From Balneolales bacterium (GTDB lineage Bacteria > Bacteroidota > Rhodothermia > Balneolales > Balneolaceae): a stretch of 8,961 nucleotides of DNA. The notes under the pieces are model-generated. The model saw only the letters and a program-made list of their open reading frames with translations, made no database searches and had not been told where the DNA came from. A program made the position numbers and the translations under genes. The DNA lies in NCBI GenBank assembly GCA_022360375.1, contig JAKSCW010000542.1, positions 1 through 8,961 of the forward strand. The letters are read 5' to 3'. Shown here in pieces: positions 7,107 through 8,961 of the stretch (within the stretch, counting starts at the first letter, position 1; every line of letters begins with the position of its first letter).

Positions 7107-7117
7107 GGTTCTGAACC
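7107..7117. repeat. Short inverted repeat after the GLUG gene
   Basis: GGTTC and GAACC flank a single T, 21 bp beyond the stop codon of the minus-strand gene. Flanking GAG (7101-7103) and CTC (7118-7120) could extend the stem past a bulge. It may be the 3' end structure of that gene or a remnant of a dispersed repeat; support is weak. Confidence 0.3.
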
Positions 7118-7137
7118 CTCCCACTCGTTCCTCACCG

Positions 7138-7389
7138 CTATTTAATCAACATCATTTTTTTAGTTTGAACAAAGCTTCCCGCTTTAATTCGATAGATATA
7201 CATCCCGGAAGCCAGGCTACCGGCATTAAATTGTACCGAATGCCAACCCGCCTCCATTTTTTCGTTGCTAACCAATGTAGCTACTTGTTGCCCAAGCGTA
7301 TTAAATACCTGGAGCGTTACTTCTTCTGACTGAGGCAATCCAAATCTAATGGTTGAACTTGGGTTGAACGGGTTAGGGTAATTCTGGGA
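7138..7389 (-). other. Type IX secretion C-terminal sorting domain
   Basis: The last ~83 codons encode the type A sorting signal: NYPNPFNPSSTIRF, EVTLQVFNTLGQQVATL, GWHSVQF, SGMYIYRI and a basic KKMMLIK end. This NPFNPSSTI form is the one typical of Balneolota, Rhodothermota and Ignavibacteria proteins, which supports the taxonomic guess. Confidence 0.92.
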
Positions 7390-8961
7390 AAGAATAAACT
7401 CGATGGGTATTCCGGGCTCATCTTCATTCGATACTAACACGGTGGTAGTGAATTCCCAGGTATCAGACCAATCCCCATTACCAAACTCATTAACTGCGCG
7501 TACTCTCCAAAAGTAGGTGGTTAACCCTTCAAGAATAAAACTCTGAGTACTCTTCGTTACCGTTTTTTCATTATTTACAGGGTTAGAAACCTGGAAACTT
7601 GTATCAGCAAGATTATCCTCATTAACTATAACATTTGTGAATTCATCTGAAGCAGACAGCTGCAAAGAATAACTTGCAGCTGTTTCCATGCTCTTCCATT
7701 CAAATGTTGGTTCAATTGCTACATCTTCAAGTTCATCAGCCGGGGAAATTAATACTACTTTTCCAGGAGGAACTCCGGTAGTGGTGAATTCCCAGACATC
7801 AGACCATTCGCCATCACCGAATTCGTTAACTGCCCTTATTCTCCAATAGTACGTTGTTAATCCCTCCAGGCTGGAGATATTGAAACTCGTATCAATAAGA
7901 TTTTCTTCATTGATTATCAGGGTAGTAAATTCCTCCGAAACAGACAGCTGCAAAGAGTAACTCTCTGCCGTTGCTGCACTGTTCCATTCCAGTATTGGCT
8001 CAGTTGCTACACCTTCAACGGCATCAGCCGGGGAAATTAATACTACTCTTCCAGGGGGAACCCCGGTAGTAGTGAATTCCCAGGTATCTGACCATTCCCC
8101 GAATCCAAATTCGTTTTCACCTCTCACTCTCCAGTAATAAGTCGTAAGATTGTCAAGATTATTCAGTGCAAAAGCCAGTTCAGCGACCTCTTCATTTTGT
8201 GCAACAACAGACGTGAATTCCTCATTTGCTGAAACCTGTACATGATAGCTGATTGCATCGGTAGCAATTCCCCATTGCAGGGTAATACTGGTGGAAACGT
8301 TTAAAGTATCATTTGAAGGAGAAGAAAGTACTACTGTGCCCGGAAGCACAACCGGGATACCCGGCCCGGGACTCTGGATATTTTGTTGCAAAAAAGGAAA
8401 GGTTTCCGTCTCGGTTATAGACCACGTACCCGTGAAATCAAATCCAGTGAATGAAGCTTCCATTCTCATCATTTGGTCGGTTAATCCTGTACCACTTGCA
8501 GAAGAAGCCTGTCCCGAGCTCTCCGTATTCCACCATCCTCCTGTCATGGATCCGGTATCAAGTCCTGTCAATCCTCCTACCGAGGAATTTCCGGTTACTA
8601 AGCCTGAACTATACACATTTTCAATGAGGCCATTTGTGGAATTGTTTCCTACCAAACCGCCAACTACTCCATCACCGGTTACCTGAGAGGTACTGTAGCT
8701 ATCGGAGACAGAACCATCCAACATAAAACCTATTAGTCCTCCCAGCCAATCGTTACCATTAACCTCACCCGTTGAATAGGACTCTGAAATATTTCCATCA
8801 TCATGACGTCCAACCAATCCCCCGGCATAGCTTCCGGAAGCAGTTATATCTGCTTTTGATGAACTCCCCGATATATCTGAGGTTTCGTTACTTCCTATCA
8901 ATCCACCAACACGAACGGTACCGGTGACCTTACCCGATGAAGAACTGGAATCAATCGTGGA
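7138..8961 (-). CDS. Secreted GLUG-repeat/FN3 protein with T9SS sorting domain, 5'-truncated
   Basis: The frame is open from TAG (7138-7140) to the right edge, giving 607 residues; codons 8902-8961 continue the repeat pattern, so TTG at 8899 is not the start and the N-terminus lies outside. Residues 1-~192 contain GLUG-type repeats (GGLIG/GGLVG...SYSTGxVxG, about 27 residues each) ending in the typical WWNTESSGQ...FDFTGTW cap. Residues ~208-507 hold three fibronectin-III-like domains, each with TTYYWRVRAxNEFGxGEWSDxWEFTTT or a close variant. The last ~83 residues are a type IX secretion sorting domain: NYPNPFNPSSTIRF, LGQQVATL, ASGMYIYRI and the KKMMLIK tail. The product should cross the outer membrane by T9SS, with the sorting domain removed and the passenger attached or released. 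GLUG and FN3 parts suggest adhesion or binding; no catalytic domain is visible in the retained part. Confidence 0.93.
   Translation of the reverse strand, partial: STIDSSSSSGKVTGTVRVGGLIGSNETSDISGSSSKADITASGSYAGGLVGRHDDGNISESYSTGEVNGNDWLGGLIGFMLDGSVSDSYSTSQVTGDGVVGGLVGNNSTNGLIENVYSSGLVTGNSSVGGLTGLDTGSMTGGWWNTESSGQASSASGTGLTDQMMRMEASFTGFDFTGTWSITETETFPFLQQNIQSPGPGIPVVLPGTVVLSSPSNDTLNVSTSITLQWGIATDAISYHVQVSANEEFTSVVAQNEEVAELAFALNNLDNLTTYYWRVRGENEFGFGEWSDTWEFTTTGVPPGRVVLISPADAVEGVATEPILEWNSAATAESYSLQLSVSEEFTTLIINEENLIDTSFNISSLEGLTTYYWRIRAVNEFGDGEWSDVWEFTTTGVPPGKVVLISPADELEDVAIEPTFEWKSMETAASYSLQLSASDEFTNVIVNEDNLADTSFQVSNPVNNEKTVTKSTQSFILEGLTTYFWRVRAVNEFGNGDWSDTWEFTTTVLVSNEDEPGIPIEFILSQNYPNPFNPSSTIRFGLPQSEEVTLQVFNTLGQQVATLVSNEKMEAGWHSVQFNAGSLASGMYIYRIKAGSFVQTKKMMLIK
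7441..8340 (-). repeat. Three tandem fibronectin-III-like units, ~288-bp period
   Basis: Units start their conserved GAATTCCCAG block at 7450, 7786 and 8074. The second and third are 288 bp (96 codons) apart and share an exact 26-base match (7734-7759 and 8022-8047). The first and second are 336 bp apart because of a 48-bp in-frame insertion at 7534-7581. High DNA identity indicates recent duplication of the last two domains or gene conversion. Confidence 0.85.
8386..8961 (-). repeat. GLUG repeat array (coding)
   Basis: At least four full GLUG-type units and one partial unit at the window edge occur, with a period of about 26-28 codons, each centred on VGGL(I/V)G followed by a Ser/Thr-rich strand and STGxVxG. 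Units are diverged in DNA, so this is an old array rather than a recent expansion. The count upstream of the window is unknown. Confidence 0.85.

Larger units (their letters stand above)
6830..7137. other. Intergenic region upstream of the lipoprotein gene
   Basis: This 308-bp non-coding gap lies between two minus-strand genes. It contains a long AT-rich hairpin (annotated separately), a small CTTCG/CGAAG inverted repeat at 6954-6965, and a GGTTC/GAACC inverted repeat at 7107-7117 just after the GLUG gene stop. Open stretches on either strand lack coding character. I found no TAnnTTTG box on the minus strand, so the lipoprotein promoter is not located. Confidence 0.55.

Noticed and set aside
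6895..7329. 144-codon plus-strand open frame between the two surface-protein genes
   Set aside because: Its second half lies over the T9SS sorting domain of the minus-strand gene, and its first half has no domain character.
7138..8961. CRISPR array or non-coding tandem repeat
   Set aside because: The repeats are diverged, in frame, and explained by GLUG and fibronectin-III protein domains; no identical short repeats with unique spacers occur.

Overview
The window looks like a contig fragment from a member of the Bacteroidetes superphylum, most likely the Balneolota/Rhodothermota side. Four things suggest this: a one-piece hybrid two-component sensor with an AraC-type output domain, a type IX secretion C-terminal sorting domain with the YPNPFNPSSTI signature, a start region with a TAnnTTTG-type -7 box and no clear Shine-Dalgarno, and short dispersed hairpin repeats of the GTCATCCTGAACTTG type. 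The assignment is an inference from these features; no rRNA or other marker gene is present. The window cuts genes at both ends: the first gene has lost its 5' end, and the last (minus strand) runs off the right edge.

Layout. (1) 3-2717, plus: C-terminal ~900 residues of a hybrid two-component system (HTCS) protein: periplasmic propeller blades, Y_Y_Y domain, one membrane helix, histidine kinase, receiver and AraC-type DNA-binding domain. (2) 2718-2816: a short gap with a perfect 14-bp palindrome and a -7-like box. (3) 2817-5159, plus: a single-chain ethanolamine ammonia-lyase with the large (EutB) and small (EutC) subunits fused, and an N-terminus resembling a twin-arginine signal. (4) 5160-5482: convergent intergenic region with three short hairpins, two of them facing REP-like units. 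(5) 5483-6829, minus: lipoprotein with an HExxH metalloprotease-like motif. (6) 6830-7137: non-coding, with a perfect 14-bp-stem hairpin. (7) 7138-8961, minus: secreted protein made of GLUG repeats, three fibronectin-III-like domains and a T9SS sorting domain.

How the parts may work together. The kinase/AraC protein and the lyase are co-directional and 99 bp apart, so the sensor is a reasonable candidate regulator of the lyase. This would parallel the AraC-family regulator EutR of enterobacterial eut operons, but nothing in the sequence proves it. No microcompartment shell, reactivase, aldehyde dehydrogenase or ethanolamine permease gene is visible here, so the lyase appears to be a stand-alone enzyme. 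The two minus-strand genes encode cell-surface or secreted proteins and form a separate unit that converges on the lyase gene.

The most unusual item is the lyase: EutB-EutC fusion, a Tat-like N-terminus on an enzyme normally cytosolic, all recognised EutB active-site residues retained, and an EutC part that lacks its usual N-terminal GRAG motif region.
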